A stretch of 64,000 nt of DNA from Neoceratodus forsteri (taxonomy: Eukaryota > Chordata > Ceratodontiformes > Ceratodontidae): positions 96,441,501 to 96,505,500 of the forward strand of contig JADMNL010000028.1 of the NCBI GenBank assembly GCA_016271365.2. The letters are read 5' to 3'. Shown here piece by piece: positions 10,247 through 22,559 of the stretch. The stretch's first letter is position 1. Each line of letters begins with the position of its first letter. The position numbers and the translations under genes are program-made. Under the pieces are notes generated by a model. That model searched no databases and was not told the origin of the DNA. It saw only the letters and a list, made by a program, of their open reading frames with translations.

Positions 10247-11678
10247 GTTAATGCATCATCCTGTTCTCCCGAATCATTTATTTCACAAATACCCACTTGG
10301 GACAAAGCCTCCCAAAGCGGGTTGATGCCAACCACTTTGGATGACAGACCACTTGGAACTGCAGTCCCCTTCCCCTTGCAGGATATGCTTGATAGTCCTA
10401 GAGGTACACCTTCAGCCAGATTATGCTGCTGAGGTTTGCTGACCTTGGCACGTGACTTATGTGCCCCATCAACCAAGCGCACCAGTTGACCACTGTTAGT
10501 TTTTTCCTGTTCATACCCTCCCTCCAGTACTGATGCAGTTCCATGTTTGTGTCATGGGACCAGCATTGTTGCTATGGCAAAGTTGTCACTATGCTGAATG
10601 CTCACAATGTGATGATTTTGGTCAAATACTATCAGCATGTGTTGCAGCAACATACTTCTACCACCGTCTCCGGCAACATCATGGCCATGCTGTACATTTA
10701 GCAATGTCTGCCTCAGCACCCGCAGCAGTGGAATTGATTGGTTAATAGAGGCAGACTCACCGATCACTGCCTGTGTGGCATGTTCAAAAGGCCACAAAAT
10801 TGTTATTACAGAGTCCAAGAGGTGCTACTGTTCAGTCGTCATAGAGATGGAGGTCCCAAAACTGTCACGGCTAGTGTGCATCACAAGATATTCTGAGATG
10901 GCTTTGTATTGTTCATACAACCTCTCTGCCATGTATAAAGTGGAGTTCCATTGGGTGACAACTTCCAGCTTCAAGCGGTGCTGAGGCAGGCTGTTTTGTA
11001 TCTGCAACTGCCGCAGTTGGTCACGGGCCTTTCCAGATTGTGAAAATTGAGGGCGGATACATTGTGCAACAGTCAGCATTTCCTTTATATCAGGGTGCTG
11101 CAGAAACTCCTGCACCACACAATTTAAACAATGGGACATGCATGGAACACACAAAAAACCACCATTCGTGATGCATTTCACCACATTTGACCCATTGTCA
11201 CTTGCTATGAACCCAGCTGTCAGGGACAGGGGGTTTAGCCATTTGTCAGTTTCAGGCAGTACCACGTCCAACATGTTCTCACCAGTGTGTGAACGGTCAC
11301 ATTGCGCATAGCAATTGTTGCATGCTGTCAAATTCCTGGAAGATTGCTACCACGACAATCCACCCTACTGCACTGATTATTCACACTACCAACATCACAA
11401 ACAACCGCCGGCACCTGCGCCCAGTTTGCAGTTATACACCAATATGAACTCCCGCTGTTTTGCCACTTGTCCATATCCATGCTTAAATGGATGAATGGAG
11501 AGGAATATTGAAGGGCATTCTTACTGAGTCGGACACAGTCTTGGAACAACTCGGGGACAGCATGGGTAGAAAGATATGTTCTGGATGGGACTTTCCATTT
11601 TGGACAGGCATGTGCAGCAAACCACCGGAACCAAGAATTCTCCACAAAGGAGAAGGGCCAAAGATCAATTGTTAGCAA
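10247..11678 (-). pseudogene. hAT transposase, catalytic middle part (broken)
   Basis: Minus-strand frames 11,678-11,328, 11,331-10,825 and 10,818-10,552 follow one another with small overlaps, as expected of one gene with frameshifts. The first has SWFRWFAAHACPKWKVPSRT and HLSMDMDKWQNS, typical of the hAT region around the first catalytic Asp. The second has TAGFIASDNGSNVVKCI, the conserved hAT segment with catalytic-type Asp, followed by CMSHCLNCVVQ and VVTQWNSTLYMAERL. This last resembles the W-x-S/T motif of hAT enzymes. The third frame leads into the part duplicated on the left of the retrotransposon. hAT transposases cut and join transposon ends; this copy cannot. Confidence 0.85.
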
Positions 11679-11685
11679 ATTTCAG

Positions 11686-12459
11686 CTACAGCAGCATTAA
11701 GTTCACAAGACACTGTATGATTGGGTGGTACTTCAGCTTATGCGCAAAAATACTCTGTAATGTGGGCTGAGTTAAACGTTTTTCACTGGGTGCGATCACA
11801 AATGGTTGTGCTCTGTGATGAATGGCATTGGCAGGGGGTGGAGTGTGGACGTTTGATGAAGTCAGTTGCACAGGTGATGATGACAAACCCAGAAATCCAG
11901 CTATTTTGCCAGATTTGCCAACCGAGGTTGATGTACCACTTGCACTAGACATATTGCATTCACCACCACCACCACCACCACCAAAACTGCTACTCTCACC
12001 AGCACTGGACAACATTTCAAAGTCATTATACTCCTGCACCTCATCATGCCTGTAGTAATCCTCTGCTCTCATGACCTCACTACAGCACACGTTTAATTTA
12101 CTACTGGACTTAACAGTCATGGAAGGGGATAACATGCTCATTATGGTTGCCGGTGAGGTGGGTGAACGTCCCACTGTGGTATTAGCTGCCAGCTTGTGCT
12201 GGGTCCACAATGCCAAGTGCCTATTCTTAAGATGCATATGCTGTCCCCCTGTACCCAGATGGCTACCCTTTTTACCTCGACTCACATGCACATAGCAAAC
12301 CTGGCAGATTGCAACTGACTCATCATTTGCATCTTGAACAAAAAAATCCCAAACAAGGGATTGTGATGCTCTGCTTTTAACATGTCCATGATGTGGCTTA
12401 TTTAAGACCATTATTTTAAGCACTGAAGTGGGGGGGTGGGCACGTGATGTTTCGGGCAC
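11686..12459 (-). pseudogene. hAT transposase N-terminal part with BED zinc finger
   Basis: This 257-codon minus-strand frame starts at 12,459. Residues about 34-84 fit a BED-type DNA-binding finger: SLVWDFFVQ, then CQVC, then GGQHMHLKNRHL, giving C-x2-C...H-x-H/H spacing with the aromatic residues of the family. A low-complexity stretch follows (GGGGGGG near residue 165). The region RLTQPTLQSIFAHKLKYHP resembles the start of the hAT catalytic region. The frame breaks at 11,686, where the next transposase segment continues in another frame. BED fingers bind transposon ends. The same finger type recurs in the remnant at 54,134-54,763. Confidence 0.85.
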
Positions 12460-12548
12460 TGCACACCTGGACTACAACTGACCACCACGACTACCTATGA
12501 TTATTACTGGGTCATCACGATCAAGTAAAACTGGTAAATCACAAGTTT

Positions 12549-13244
12549 TTATGGGGGGGGATTCCTGCAAACAGACTCAGACACAGCCACTTTGAATTTA
12601 TTTTTCTCTGGTTCCCAACAGGGGTCAAGTACATCATCATCATATTCATCAGTGTCACACATATCCACATCTTCTGCTTGGATGCTAGCATGTGGACTGC
12701 ATGTTGCAACAACAGCTGCATCATCATCACATTCATCATCATCATCTACACCACCATCACCTGATATTTTTTCACCACACTGTGAATCACTGCATGGAAA
12801 ATGCATGATATTAACTGCCACGGTGGATGGAATATCACATTGTATGCCATCATTGACATGATTATCAGAATCCTCAGGTTCAGTTACTGGGATGTTACTG
12901 GGAAGTATGACATCATCTACGCTGCCACTCACTCACACTGCTTCACACTCCAGTATATTTTTGGATATCGTACACTGGTCAGAAATCGAACTTGAGGCAC
13001 CAATACTCATACTACCACCACCAGCAACTGCACTAACACTAACACCACCAGCTGGGAAAACATCATCTCCTCCAACTATCAGTGAAGCTACTGAGTGGGC
13101 TGTAAAAAACATTGCAGGAGAAATACCTTTGCTCACATCAGCAATGCACTTCTGCATCTGCGTACTACCACGCCCACAGACTATCTTACTGCCAGCATTG
13201 TCATGGCGAGAACCGGCTTTGCTTGCAGGTCTCTTTGTGGGCAT
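12549..13244 (-). pseudogene. Acidic and Ala/Gly-rich frames upstream of the hAT BED finger
   Basis: Two minus-strand frames (13,244-12,933 and 12,932-12,549) lie head to tail. The first starts MPTKRPASKAGSRHDNAG and is Ser/Gly/Val-rich. The second has a strongly acidic, Asp-rich segment (DDDDECDDDAA) linked to GAT/CAT-rich simple sequence. They may be the N-terminal extension of the hAT transposase or an upstream exon. They have no recognisable domain, and part of the length could be simple-sequence expansion. About 90 bp separate them from the BED frame. Confidence 0.4.
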
Positions 13245-13643
13245 TTTGGGGGATCAACAACAATATTATAACCAAATTTAGATTTTGGTACGTTCACTCT
13301 CTGATTGGGGGGATGCTGGATGTGAAGCCAAACAAACTGTAGCTTCAGCAACAAATAGAGACTGTCACGCGATGAAAACAACTTCAGTAACCAGTGGTGC
13401 TGATGAGGTCACAAAAACTATCCAATCTGGTAAAAAATTTCTTTTGCTGGTGGGGGTGGGGGAGAGCACTGACTGCAGATTTTTACGGCAGTACAAGCAG
13501 CAAAACAAAGAACAGATACCACGATCGCAGTACAAAATCAGCTAGCTGCAGTGGCTAGCAGGTTCACACTGCTGCATCTGCCCTGCAATTACACTAGTCT
13601 GTGGCACAATAAAAGATGTATTATTTGATGTCACGCAACACCA

Positions 13644-13644
<1 letters not shown>

Positions 13645-13687
<43 letters not shown>
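13645..13687. repeat. (CA)n microsatellite
   Basis: About 21 uninterrupted CA dinucleotides lie in the 5' flanking part of the hAT element. Confidence 0.97.
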
Positions 13688-13690
<3 letters not shown>

Positions 13691-14229
13691 CAGTTTCTCT
13701 GCAATGGTGAAGGAGTAATGCGCAGCAAATTGAAAAGTTCAGTATTATGCCACGTATTGTAATGTAAACAACCGGAAATTATGAACTGCTACACCAGATC
13801 CACACAACACACAATAAGCAAGAACATTTCAACAATTACTGACAATATTACTGTGTGTACATCAACACAGTCAGTCATATAACAAAAATATAACCAAAAA
13901 ACAAAGAAATCACTATTTCTCCAACTTAAATCTACCTACACCACAGATATGCCCCTCCTCCAAAGTACACTTTCACTACACACACTCAATGTTGTAGATT
14001 AGCATTCAAAATCCACACAAAAACAAAAATGCTTGATGATATGAGCACAGGAGGGTTTCCTACAATCGATGAACTAAAGGTGGGGCCCCTTAAAAAAAGC
14101 AAAAATGCTTTTTTAACAGCTCTTAGAATGTTTCAATCACAGACAGCTCTCAGAGCACACTGTCTCCTACAGCTTCCTACACACACACTACTGCAAACTG
14201 AGGTGGTGCAGATCAATATAGAGCCCATG

Positions 14230-14507
14230 TGACCTAAAATCCCATGAATCACTGCAAAATTCGCCCTCGGAGCTTAAAAGCAAGGCGAAGTGAGGTGACG
14301 TGCGTTGATCTCAATGCACTTCACTTAAGATTTTGGTGGAGTAGAGGTTTGGGAAGGCAGAGTCGCGAAGTCAGTGTTTTCAATGGACTTCGTGTTACCC
14401 ATTACAATGCGAATTACTCCGCTTCGTGTTGCGGAGCACTCCGTGAATCCGCCTTTGCTCCACGAATCACTTCATGGAGCAGATTGAGCCCACTTTGCCC
14501 ACCACTA
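14230..14507 (-). other. Probable 5' terminus of the hAT element
   Basis: The plus strand ends tttgcccaccacta at 14,507, so the minus strand starts tagtggtgggcaaag, as hAT ends do. The 270 bp inside are rich in short inverted motifs built on ttcgcgaagt, cttcgtg and cacttcac, perhaps subterminal transposase sites. The LTR element at 14,523 begins only 15 bp outside this end. No partner terminus was found on the left. Confidence 0.55.
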
Positions 14508-14522
14508 GTTTCTGGTTCCATG

Positions 14523-16086
14523 TGTAACCATTCCCTCACTACTTTACCTAGTTAGCTACCCCTGGCACCCATAACATGCGCACAGACTCAATAACATTCA
14601 GAAATGGTACCATCCCTAGCTTTGGGAATGTATACCAGGCTCATTACTCTAGAGATAAGGGGGTTGGGGTGTAAAAAAGCAACATGACCTGTAAGATATT
14701 CACAAAAACCAGGTCCTGAGGAGAGAACTTTTTGCTAGGGCTATGCTAGACCTATACTTCTGGAGGAGTACCCAGTAACCCCACACAAGAAGCAATAACA
14801 TAACTGTCCAAACCATAGTTGGGGTTCTATAGTGTGACTTTATTCCAAAATATGTTCTCTAAAGCAAGGATGGACACCCCAAGGTTTGCACATCGTGGCA
14901 CTAGGAACTTGCTGAACAACAAAATGACTGTATCTGACAGAAAACTTGTATTTCCACACTGTAGGACATTGAACATCTTGTACTTCTATTCCCATATAGC
15001 ACAGGACATTGACCATTTCTTCCAGTGGCACTGGCCACAACTGAAAACACGTTTACTGACAGAACACATTCACCTTGTATTCCGATACTACATAGGACAT
15101 TTAACATTTCTTCCAGTGGCACTGGCCACAAATGAAATTGCTTCTAGTGGCACTGGCCACAACTGAACATACATTTTGCTAATAACTAGCACAACCCACT
15201 CTAGGGAGTAAAATCCTTTTCAAACATTGGCCCTATGTCTAAAGTAACCAGTCACCCTTATTGAACCTGTAGTCCTGAACTTGTTAAACCAGGTGGGGGT
15301 CTGCCCACCCTTTGCTCCCAAATCCAGACTCAGCCATTCTTCAGAGTTATACCTTAAACATCTTGAACACACTTTGAAAAAAATGCTTAATTGAATGAAA
15401 CTTTGGCGTCCAGTATTTAAAACACTACACTGGTAGTGCAAGAACTAAAGTCCCAAACAATGTGATATAGTCATACCGCTGGACATCACACATTTCAGCC
15501 AACTTTAAAGAGAACAGTCTCACACATCTGAAGAGAAATGTTGTGCATTTCCCTTTTAGGCAGAGAACACGACAGCGCATGTACTTGCTTTCTGCAGCAA
15601 ACGTCAGATCCTACTCACTGGTAGACATTTCAGGCAGCTTCAAAACATCCTGGATCCAAAAGTGGATTGCCCCTTGGATCCCTCCACTAGCAGTCCTTTT
15701 CACCTCTCCAAGGATAAAAATCAGGAAATCCTGTTGTAGACAATGGTTTGCTCCACTTCTCTTGGCAGGCTGGAGAATACCAGGACTAAGGTGAGAATGC
15801 AGGGCCCTCCTCAGAGCTCTCAGCTGAGCAGTTCTCACTCCTCTCACTTCCAACTACAGACTCACACTGACTCTAAGATTCTAAACTCCCTCCTCACAGC
15901 TGGCAAAGACGTATGATGCTGCGAGAGTTCCAAATGAGCTCACCACTTTCATCTCAGCTGAAGCCAAGTAAACAAAAGAGTGAGCAGGTGAAAAAAACAT
16001 TTAACTAGTTAATCACCAGCTGCCTCTCCCTGCCTAGCATTGATACTGAGGGGATTCTAGTAACTCCAGGGGACTGAATGGTTACA
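14523..16086. repeat. Left LTR of the large nested element
   Basis: Starts TGTAACCATTCCCTC and ends GAATGGTTACA. It is intact and shows the state of both insertion sites that are occupied in the right copy. For example, at about 15,132-15,144 tgaaattgcttc occurs once, whereas in the right LTR it flanks the LINE on both sides. Short repeats of 'cttccagtggcactggccac' occur several times within 15,010-15,165. Confidence 0.85.
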
Positions 16087-18265
16087 CTCACCGCAACCAG
16101 ATGAATGACTGTCCACAGTCATATATCCGTCAGGCACGAGGTCATCCTACCCTCCGTGTTACCTACGGGAAGGTAGCGCTACTTCTCCCCTACCATGTGC
16201 CAGGCACAAGCAGGCAACATTAAAGGAACAGAGGCTGGCTGATGAAACTTCAGCCCCTATCCTATGATCTATCTATGGATTCTCAATGGCTCAAAAAAAA
16301 CTGCTTGACGCATGCCCTAATAGACCAGTACTGAGAGCCCCTACTGCAGATCAGGACCCCAGTCTGTCTATCCCCCTAGCCTTCTAGAGAAAATCTACTG
16401 TATCTGACTTAGACTACCTACAGGGGAATCAATCTCCCAACACTTCCCAGGGTACCTATGAACAACAATGGAAATATACATTACATTTCACCACAAATTC
16501 TACACCTGTGAAAAAAATGTTAGCACTCTATTAACCATACACAATTCTACAAACACTAAGAAAAGGGGAACTCAGATGAGTTCCAACATCGTCTTTTGTT
16601 CTTCTTTTCTTCTTCAGGAACACCTGCAAAAGAAGAAAAACACAAAAACACATTCTGCATTCCACACAGTGCCTAAACTTCCACCTAACACTAAAGAACC
16701 CCCAGAATATTTTTTCTATAAAACTACAAAAATAAAAATGGAAAGAAGACATTTATACAGTACATTTGGGGATGGAATTCCCTACAATGTCCCAACTAGT
16801 GGCAATATCACTGTTGCCTGTAGGCATTGTCAATTAAAGAGTCTCTCCTAGGCCGAAGCCTGCTGAAGAACAGCTCTTGGACAGGATAAGGCCTGAACAG
16901 CACTGCAATCCATGGGGAGAGTCTTTGATGAAAATGAAAGTTTGTTGGATAGTCTTCACATGTAGGATGTGTTGTGCAAAGTCAGTTAATGGAAATAAAA
17001 CATTTTCTTACCAGCTTCTTGAAGAATGAAAAAAAAAAATGGTTTCTTTACTCTGCAGGCTAAGGATCTTCTCCCTTCAGACCAGATGGCATCTTCGGAT
17101 ACTGCTGGGTTGATGTCCTCTGGAAAAACAAATGATGAAACACGAAAACTGCTGGGATGATGGGCACGGGGTCAATACCACGCATGGCAGAATGTCATGC
17201 GACATAATCGCATTGTGTGATTCAATGTTATCTTTTTTCTTTGGGGGGGTTCCACCCCACCTCCCTAGATTACAGGGCTGCGCCCCGGGACCCACCACTA
17301 GGATTCTAACTCCAGGGTGGTCCAACACAGCGAGTGCACAGGTCTGGGTTTCAGCATAATGCAGTGCACTATTAAGCATACAACATTATGACCCAGTACG
17401 GGGTTGATGTCCTCTGGAAGGCCAGATGATGGAACAGGAAAACTGCTGGGTTGACGAATCTGGATACACCTGAAGAAATCCTGGAATACCAGAAGAGCTG
17501 CATCTTCCTTCATAGATACTGCTGCTTCAGATGACAAGCAACTTGACTGCCGCTGCTCGATTCCTTTAGGCATGCTGGGCATATTCACAGGGAGTGGTAC
17601 CATTAAGGGTAGTACCACTCAGGGTGTGGGTCGAGGACTATGACCTCGGCTGGGCGTTTAAAGATTATGTTGTGAAATGCCTTTTGCCCAGCCCCATCCA
17701 CAATTTGCACAGTGTTCATAAACAGAGTCCTGCCCAGTCTCCAGAATCTAAGACGCTCACTGATGATTTTGACCCCTTACACATTCTGCCGCACCAGGGT
17801 ACAAATTCTTTCTTGCCTCTTCCATCAGACAGGATTGTCTATTCTGTTTGATTTCCTCCCAGACTCAGTAAGTAAAGGTAGGAAAGGACTTCCCATATGT
17901 GGCATTAGCCCTTCTACTTATCAGTCTTTCCTCCTTACTACTCTTTGCTAGTCTGCAGCCCAAATGGCCTAGCTTGGGGGTGGCCAATCCTGATCGAGCC
18001 AGTGTCTCAAACTCGAAGAATGAAAAAAGTTGTCCCCCACTATCTCTGTAGACAAGTTGCTAGAGCCTTCTCCAACTGTGTCTGGCTCCTCTGAGGCAAG
18101 AGCTTGAGGTGACTCACAGTAGCCCTCAACATGAAGGTACCCTTCTTCTTTCTCCTCTTCCTCACTCATTATCTGTGCTCAGGAGTGAGCAAACATCCTC
18201 GGTCCCGAGACATTCCATTCCTCACTGGGCAAGGAGGTAGACACCTTCCAATTCACTGTCCCTTG
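16087..18265. other. Left internal part of the large LTR element, no recognised gene
   Basis: No frame here shows a known domain. A 127-codon plus frame at 16,468-16,851 is Lys/Thr/His-rich and unconvincing. On the minus strand, pieces ending in PEDINP occur twice (about 17,100 and 17,410). They lie on either side of a stretch at about 17,161-17,395, so that stretch may be an insertion bounded by a local duplication. A Glu-rich minus frame at 17,969-18,169 (MSEEEEKEEGYLHVEGY) may continue the frames found at 28,310-29,018 across the gypsy insertion. Confidence 0.4.
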
Positions 18266-20042
18266 TGTAACCCCTAGATGGCGTTATCCCAGGGGCTACT
18301 ACCCGTGCCTGATTTGCCACTAACAGGTTGAGGGGCCTGGATCCGATGGCGGGTGCCTTCACCCAGAGGTCAGGGTTTGCAATAGTTAAACTAACTTGGT
18401 CACAGCCCTCTGGGACACTGCAACCCCCTTTCTTCCCACTAGTGGCCCACACAATATATCAGAATTACCTTCACAGTATACACTTACCCCAGGACTGGTT
18501 CAGGCACTGGGACCTCCTGTAAAATAAGATACAGTGCAACAATCACAGTACAATACTTTAACATAGACAAATACCTCAGGCAGTATAACTTTGCTGAAAC
18601 AAGCAGCTCTGATTATTTAGGGGGATATAACAAGGACGAGAGAATCAGGTTAATTAGCTTATCACTTTACTCATCTACCTATGGCTCTGTGCAAGGCCTA
18701 TCCTACCAGTTACTGTCCCTGGGTACCCAAGCCCTAGTGACTAGTCCAAACCATGGCAGCTGGTAGGGCCTTTTCACACAGAGAAAAGAAAAATTAGTTA
18801 AACAGTCAGCAGTACAGTAATTCCATTTGGATTCAATGTGGCAATTCAACAGGGGCGACCCTGAATTAGTACTCACGACCTCCAAACAAGATAGGGTCCT
18901 TCAATGTCAGCAGGGCTACTCTTGAGCTCCACGAGACTCCTCACACATTTATATGGCAAACTGCAACAGGCAAAAGTCCTTTAATGGCAGCAGGATTCAC
19001 TCGAGCTACACAAGCCTCCTCACACATTTATATGGTAAACAGTCACAGGCAAAAGTCCTTTAATGGCAGCAGGATTCACTTGAGCTACACAAGCCTCCTC
19101 ACACATTTATATGGTAAAAGAAAGTACTATACCAGGCAGGCTGCTTCTCTATCCTGATCGAATTACTGCACAATACCGGAGAACACACAGCAGATTCAGT
19201 TCCTGACAGACCGAGTGCAATTCAGCAATTTCTCAGTCTTCTACAGGGTGGGCCTGGTTTCTACTCTTCAGATATCCTTTGATTCTCTTCACAGGATGGA
19301 TTCAGTCCTAACAAGCAGTTACAAGCTGCAGACCGGAACTCTGGGCCTTACACACGTTTCCGACTATAACTGCACACGAAAAAGCACAGGGCTCCTTCCC
19401 TCTTCACTGCCAGAGCTCAACTGAAACTCCAGCAGACAAAACCGGCACTTCCTTTGAGTTCTCCCCAGTTCTTGGCTGGATTGGCTGTCACTCACAATAG
19501 ACTGCCCCTGTTGGTCCAAAAAGGCGCCGAAGTCTAAACTACATCTCCCAGAGTCACTGCCCATACAATCCTCTTGTGGCTAGCTCAGATTACGAGTCCA
19601 AGTTCTGATTCGTCCAAGGCACCATTTTAGAGCTACCTTAACCCACACTGATTGGTCCAGTTCAGCAGTTCAAAACTAGAATGGGGAACTAGGCAAGCAC
19701 AGTTCTGGCTGCAAGGAAAGCAGGTTAGACAAACTGTATTTTCATTATTACTCTAAATGATTTCTGGCAAACAGTTACATCTTTCAGTTAGGTTCCCTTT
19801 GCACTCCTAGTGACTGCAAAAATGGAGTGAATTGGCAGCAGCTTGAGTGGTACTCAAGCAGAGAAGCACACAGTCCCCACCTAAACTAATTATGTCTGCA
19901 AGCAGACAGCTCTTAAGAGACAGTACCAGAGGCTCTAAAACACTCACTGATAAATGAACTAAGCACGCAAACACCATTCAGGCTTGGAGCATTCAAGCAA
20001 GCTCCTGAAGTCTTTGGGAACCCCCATTTGCAGGGGGTTACA
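18266..20042 (-). repeat. 3' LTR of the PNMA-type gypsy element (three internal 77-bp units)
   Basis: It matches the other LTR along its length. At about 18,893-19,120 a unit of about 77 bp ('cttcaatgtcagcag' or 'ctttaatggcagcag' to 'cacacatttatatgg') occurs three times, against two in the other LTR. The minus-strand purine tract ggctaggaaggg (reverse complement of 20,043-20,054) lies directly before this LTR. Confidence 0.93.
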
Positions 20043-20602
20043 CCCTTCCTAGCCTGGGAAAGCTTAGCGTCCGCGTCAAGCAAGTACCATAAGTTTCAAC
20101 TGCAACCATATACATTTGCATTAGGCTCACACATGTAATCATCAGTCAATACATCATTTTACCAAGAACACATTTCTGAAACATTGCAGTGCGTCACTCT
20201 TTACACAGTATTACACACACATTGTACCATAACTCAAGTTATTACCTCTTGTACATGAAACCTGAAGAGAGGGCCCTTCCTATCAGTTACCTTGGGGCTG
20301 GACGGGCAAGGGCACCATCTTAGAGAACAACACAAGTAACTTGGAGTTAGCACTGACGCTCAGTTTGGGCAATGAGCTCGGGACACATACACTCTTTATG
20401 GACAACATTGAGAGGCAAGTCCACAGGCCTCCCAAGGGAATCATAACTGAGGTGCACCACAGGCTTTACAGCTCGACCAGTCTTTCTAGGGGAACTGTTA
20501 CAGTCTCTGCACTCTGAGCCTCATTTTCAGCATTGTCCTCACTTGTCAGGAGTCTCCATGGGTGTGAGAGGCTAGAACTTGGGGCACTTTCAGCTCCAGG
20601 AG

Positions 20603-22316
20603 TTACAGTTTCTGAGTCCACAACATTTGGCTCACATGGAGAGCTTTCAGACACTGGCAGTGGACTGTCAGGGCACTCAAAATACTCTTCTTGTTCTGGT
20701 GTATCACCAGTCTGCCCAATCCATCATTTTCTCCCTGAAGCTCAAACAGTTCAACCATGCACAATGATTCCATTTCATCTGATCTGATGCTTTGCACTTC
20801 ACTTTCTGGGAGCATTGGCTCCAGGGACAGCTGGGGGCTTGGACAGTCCAGAAGGCCCAGCTTCATCTCCAGTATTGACTGAGGAGTTGCCCCAAACAAT
20901 TGACTCAGTTCATGAAGGATAGTATTCAAATCTCTCACTTTCTTCTGATATGGACTGGCAGTCATGCTCAACTGGGACTTGTGGAGGGAACACTTTAACT
21001 CTGCTTCTGTAGGTGCAGACTTTCTTGATCTTTTCTTAGCAGCAGCTCTAGTCACTGGTCCAGAGGGCATCTTCTGGGGCTCAGACTCAGTCAAGAGTTG
21101 TCCAATGGGCAGTAAATGATTTCTATGCATTGTTTTACATCTTTTGAATTATTCTCAGGCCTTACTTTGTACACTGGCAGATCATCTAGTTTGCCCACTA
21201 CAATGTGAGGGAGATGGTGCCATCTGTCAGCAATCTTGTGTTTGCCATGCAGTCCCAGATTTCTTAGTAATACCCGATCTCCTCCTGGAGTTCCTGTGCT
21301 TTCACCTTTTATCATACCTTTCTTTGTTGGCCAGATTTCTTTTGGCAGCCATGGTTTGAGCCAGTTGGTAGCATGAGTTAGCTGGGCCTTTAACTTTTGC
21401 ACATACTGTAAATAGTTGTCAGCTTGAACCCCATCAGGAGAGACCCCAAACACACATCTACCGGTAGTCGAGCTTCTTTTCCAAACATCAGGCGGTGGGG
21501 AGAACCCAGTGGCATCACTTTTGGTGCAGTTATAAGCATGTACCAGGGTGTTAATTTGTTGGCTCCATCTAAGCTTGTCCTTTGGGTGCAGGTGCCTAGC
21601 ATATCTAGCAAAGTGCGGTTGAAACATTCAGGCTGTGGGTCCCCTGGGGTGGTAAGGAGTGGTTCTGGACTTTGCACTCCCCACAGAGAAAGCATCTCTT
21701 TGATCAGATGACTTCAAAGTCTCTCCTTGATTAGAATGGATTCTTTGTGGAGCCCATAGTGAACAAAAAGTTTTCTACAAGTACTTTGGCCACAGTGGAT
21801 GCTTTCTAGTCTTTGGTGGGAAAGCTTGGGCATATCTCGTGAAATGGTCAGTGACCACCAGCACATTACTGATATTTCTTTGATCTGACTCCAAACTCAG
21901 AAAATCAATACAGACCAGCTCCATGGGTGCACTGGTGGTGATGTTAACAAGGGGCAGCCTCTGGGGCAAAGCTTTCCTCTGTAAGCAGCGACCACAAGTT
22001 CGAATGTGTTGCTCCACATCAACCCCATCTTAGGCCAATAGAATCTGGATCTCACCAAGTCAAGTGTTCTGTCTATACCGAGGTGCCCCATGTGGTTGTG
22101 CAAGGACATCAGTACTGAGTCTCGAAAGGCAGTGGGCAGCACTAGTTGTTGTTTGTCTACTTGTCCCCCTCTGTCTACTGTTTCTCTGTATAACAGTTTA
22201 TTGATCAGTTTCAACGTAGGACCTTCTTTGTATAACAGTGCAGTTCTCAAATCAGTGGAGCATAATTTGGACACATCTTTTCCTGCATAGAGGGCTTCTA
22301 AAGTTGCTTTGATCAT
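20603..22316 (-). pseudogene. Integrase of the PNMA-type gypsy element (broken)
   Basis: Minus-strand frames run from 22,316 down to 20,603. The N-terminal zinc region is visible as HNHMGHLGIDRTLDLVRSRF followed by RTCGRCLQRK (22,316-21,990), an HHCC arrangement. The core has MELVCIDFLSLES with the first catalytic Asp and VVTDHFTRYAQAFP. A degraded stretch follows, and then PECFNRTLLDMLGT with the catalytic Glu (about 21,620). The C-terminal domain with KTLHRN-type gypsy ending is represented by MHRNHLLPIGQLL (21,130). After it comes an unusual extra segment of about 160 residues, Ser/Glu-rich, to 20,603. At least four frameshifts separate the pieces. The extra C-terminal segment has no family I recognise. 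Confidence 0.88.
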
Positions 22317-22559
22317 GGGATCGTGGGATTGAGCCCACGAATACTGTCATTGTCCAGCTGAGGCAGTGCACCAATGTCTATTGCAGAAAAGTGGCAATAA
22401 GCAGCAGGTATGCAATTCTCAGAGGTCCCAAGCAATCACCATGCAGTCCACTGCGTCCGTGGACATTTGTTCCTCCCTGTCAAACTTCGGCAGAGTGCCG
22501 AATGTCAGGTTCTGCCAATCTGACCCAATCATTCTGGGAACAGGCCTCCAGGAGAGACA

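Larger units (their letters stand above)
2028..14507 (-). mobile_element. hAT DNA transposon, minus strand, split by a Gmr1-type retrotransposon
   Basis: The transposase C-terminus lies at 2,028-3,026. The rest, including the N-terminal BED finger, lies at 10,247-13,244, with the retrotransposon between. On the minus strand the sequence starting at 14,507 reads tagtggtgggcaaag, a good match to hAT terminal inverted repeats, so this is probably the 5' end. I did not find the matching terminus or an 8-bp target duplication on the left. The left boundary is therefore open and may lie in or beyond the minisatellite. About 500 bp of transposase sequence occurs on both sides of the retrotransposon (2,526-3,026 and 10,247-10,748). 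Confidence 0.8.

Noticed and set aside
16468..16851. A 127-codon plus-strand gene
   Set aside because: Low-complexity Lys/Thr/His content, no motif, and it lies in the non-coding body of the outer LTR element.
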